Origin: Candidatus Woesearchaeota archaeon CG07_land_8_20_14_0_80_44_23
Lineage (GTDB): Archaea > Nanobdellota > Nanobdellia > Woesearchaeales > 0-14-0-80-44-23
Direction of reading: 5' to 3'
Length of the DNA stretch: 5,365 bases
Assembly: GCA_002779235.1 (NCBI GenBank)
Contig: PEXD01000055.1
Coordinates: 1 to 5,365 of the forward strand
This document shows, piece by piece, positions 4,518 through 5,365 of this stretch. The first letter of the stretch is position 1. Each line of letters starts with the position of its first letter. Under the pieces are notes generated by a model, which saw only the letters and a program-made list of their open reading frames with translations, did no database searches and was not told the DNA's origin. Made by a program: the position numbers and the translations under genes.

Positions 4518-5365
4518 TAAACAAAATCAGAAGAGGACTTTTTATCGGAAGGTTCCAGCCGCTGCACATTGGGCATTTAGCTGTGATTGAAGAGATGGAC
4601 AGGAATCCTGACCTGGACGAGATGATAATAGGGATTGGAAGTTACCAGTATGATTACAAACATAAGAAGCCTGACATGAATATTACAGACAATCCATTTA
4701 CAGGAGAAGAAAGATACGAAATGATTGAGCAGGTCGCTAAAAAGCGGATTGAGAAAAAAACACACATAATTCCCATTCCTGACATTCACAATTATCTAAA
4801 ATGGGCCGGCCATGTAAAAGAACTTATGCCTAAATTTCAGGTTGTATATTCCGGAAATACAGTTGTAAAAAAGCTCTTTGAGGAACAGGGATACAAAGTG
4901 ACAAGCATCAGCAAAATAGATGTCTCAAGCACTACAATCCGCAGCATGATTGCAAACGATGAAGAAAGATGGAGAACTCTTGTTCCAGAAGAGATTGCTG
5001 GTTATATTATGAAAATCAATGGTGCTGAAAGGATTAAAACTTTGTTTAGAAATAAAGAAAAGTTGAGAGTCCCCTCCCCTACTGCGGACATCATAATAAA
5101 ATGCTATAAAAATGTAGAGGGCGGGCTTGAAGAAAAAAATTTCAGGGGCATAGTGCTTGTGGACAGGAAGTATTTTCCTCTGGGCTGGGCCCTTCCAGGC
5201 GGCTTTATTGAATATGGCGAGACAGCAAGGGCTGCTGCAGCAAGAGAGGCATTTGAGGAAACATCGCTGGAAATACAAATAGAAAGGCTTCTTGGAGAAT
5301 ATTCTGACCCGAATCGCGACTGCAGGAAGCATGTTATTTCACTATGCTACATTGCGCACGCCTTT
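4514..5365 (+). CDS. nadM: NMN/NaMN adenylyltransferase fused to a Nudix hydrolase (partial, 284 residues visible)
   Basis: The reading frame is open to the window end, so the C-terminus is missing. Residues 1-172 are an archaeal NadM-type adenylyltransferase, which transfers AMP from ATP to nicotinate or nicotinamide mononucleotide. Evidence: GRFQPLHIGH (12-21) with the HxGH nucleotide-binding motif, IIGIGS (38-43), NPFTGEER (60-67), IPIPDIHNYLKW (86-97), VYSGNTVVKKLFEEQGY (111-127), VSSTTIR (137-143; the ISSTxxR-type motif) and KINGAERIKTLF (167-178). About eight extra residues lie between GIGS and NPFT relative to the M. jannaschii protein as I recall it. From about residue 187 comes a Nudix domain with WALPGGFIEYGE (225-236) and the box G230-x5-E236-x7-R244-E245, then E248-E249, the metal-binding pair. 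It resembles ADP-ribose pyrophosphatases, which give AMP and ribose 5-phosphate. An in-frame TAA at 4508 rules out an upstream start; AGGT at 4504-4507 is a modest ribosome site. Confidence 0.92.
   Translation, partial: MINKIRRGLFIGRFQPLHIGHLAVIEEMDRNPDLDEMIIGIGSYQYDYKHKKPDMNITDNPFTGEERYEMIEQVAKKRIEKKTHIIPIPDIHNYLKWAGHVKELMPKFQVVYSGNTVVKKLFEEQGYKVTSISKIDVSSTTIRSMIANDEERWRTLVPEEIAGYIMKINGAERIKTLFRNKEKLRVPSPTADIIIKCYKNVEGGLEEKNFRGIVLVDRKYFPLGWALPGGFIEYGETARAAAAREAFEETSLEIQIERLLGEYSDPNRDCRKHVISLCYIAHAF

Noticed and set aside
4925..5332. A 135-codon minus-strand frame opposite nadM-Nudix
   Set aside because: It lies wholly opposite clearly conserved NadM and Nudix motifs. Its Phe-, Ser- and Cys-rich composition is typical of an antisense shadow.
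437..5365. A phage-defence island or CRISPR array in the window
   Set aside because: There are no regularly spaced repeats, nucleases, helicases or transposases. The antitoxin-like domain in NadE is the only hint of conflict biology.
5141..5365. The Nudix part as an NrtR-type transcriptional regulator
   Set aside because: NrtR proteins pair a Nudix-like domain with a C-terminal winged helix and often have a decayed Nudix box. Here the catalytic residues are intact and the domain is fused after NadM. The missing 3' end means an additional domain cannot be fully excluded.

Overview
The window looks archaeal, most likely from a small-genome lineage such as the DPANN archaea. The evidence is archaeal-style promoter elements (an A-rich BRE-like stretch followed by TTTAAATA or TTTATATA), an archaeal NadM-type adenylyltransferase, and short GGTG or GGAGG ribosome binding sites. 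The genes are tightly packed with moderate GC. The lineage is inferred from style and protein families, because no rRNA or other marker gene is present.

Layout: positions 1-57 are non-coding, with a T-rich run and a small hairpin. Positions 58-285 (minus strand) encode a small protein with two membrane segments. Positions 286-436 are a 151-base divergent intergenic region with candidate promoters on both sides and a duplicated palindrome-like element. From 437 to the window end, five plus-strand genes form one apparent operon: a class I SAM-dependent methyltransferase, nicotinate phosphoribosyltransferase (pncB), a nicotinamidase-like cysteine hydrolase (pncA), NAD synthase (nadE), and an NMN/NaMN adenylyltransferase fused to a Nudix hydrolase (nadM-Nudix, cut off by the window end). 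Neighbouring genes are separated by 5 and 1 bases, overlap by 19, or are separated by 46 bases.

Together the last four genes encode every step from nicotinamide to NAD: deamidation (PncA), phosphoribosylation (PncB), adenylylation (NadM) and amidation (NadE). The Nudix domain probably hydrolyses ADP-ribose, a product of NAD breakdown. The methyltransferase's link to this pathway is unknown.

The most striking feature is the C-terminus of NadE. After a normal ammonia-dependent NAD synthase core, the protein continues for about 60 residues that closely resemble the MbcA/ParS/Xre antitoxin toxin-binding domain (DUF2384). Known partners of that domain are RES-domain toxins, several of which destroy NAD+. 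An NAD-making enzyme joined to the antitoxin module of NAD-destroying toxins is a coherent and possibly undescribed arrangement. A second oddity is an in-frame tandem duplication of 14 residues next to the conserved GTMAHSF segment of PncB.
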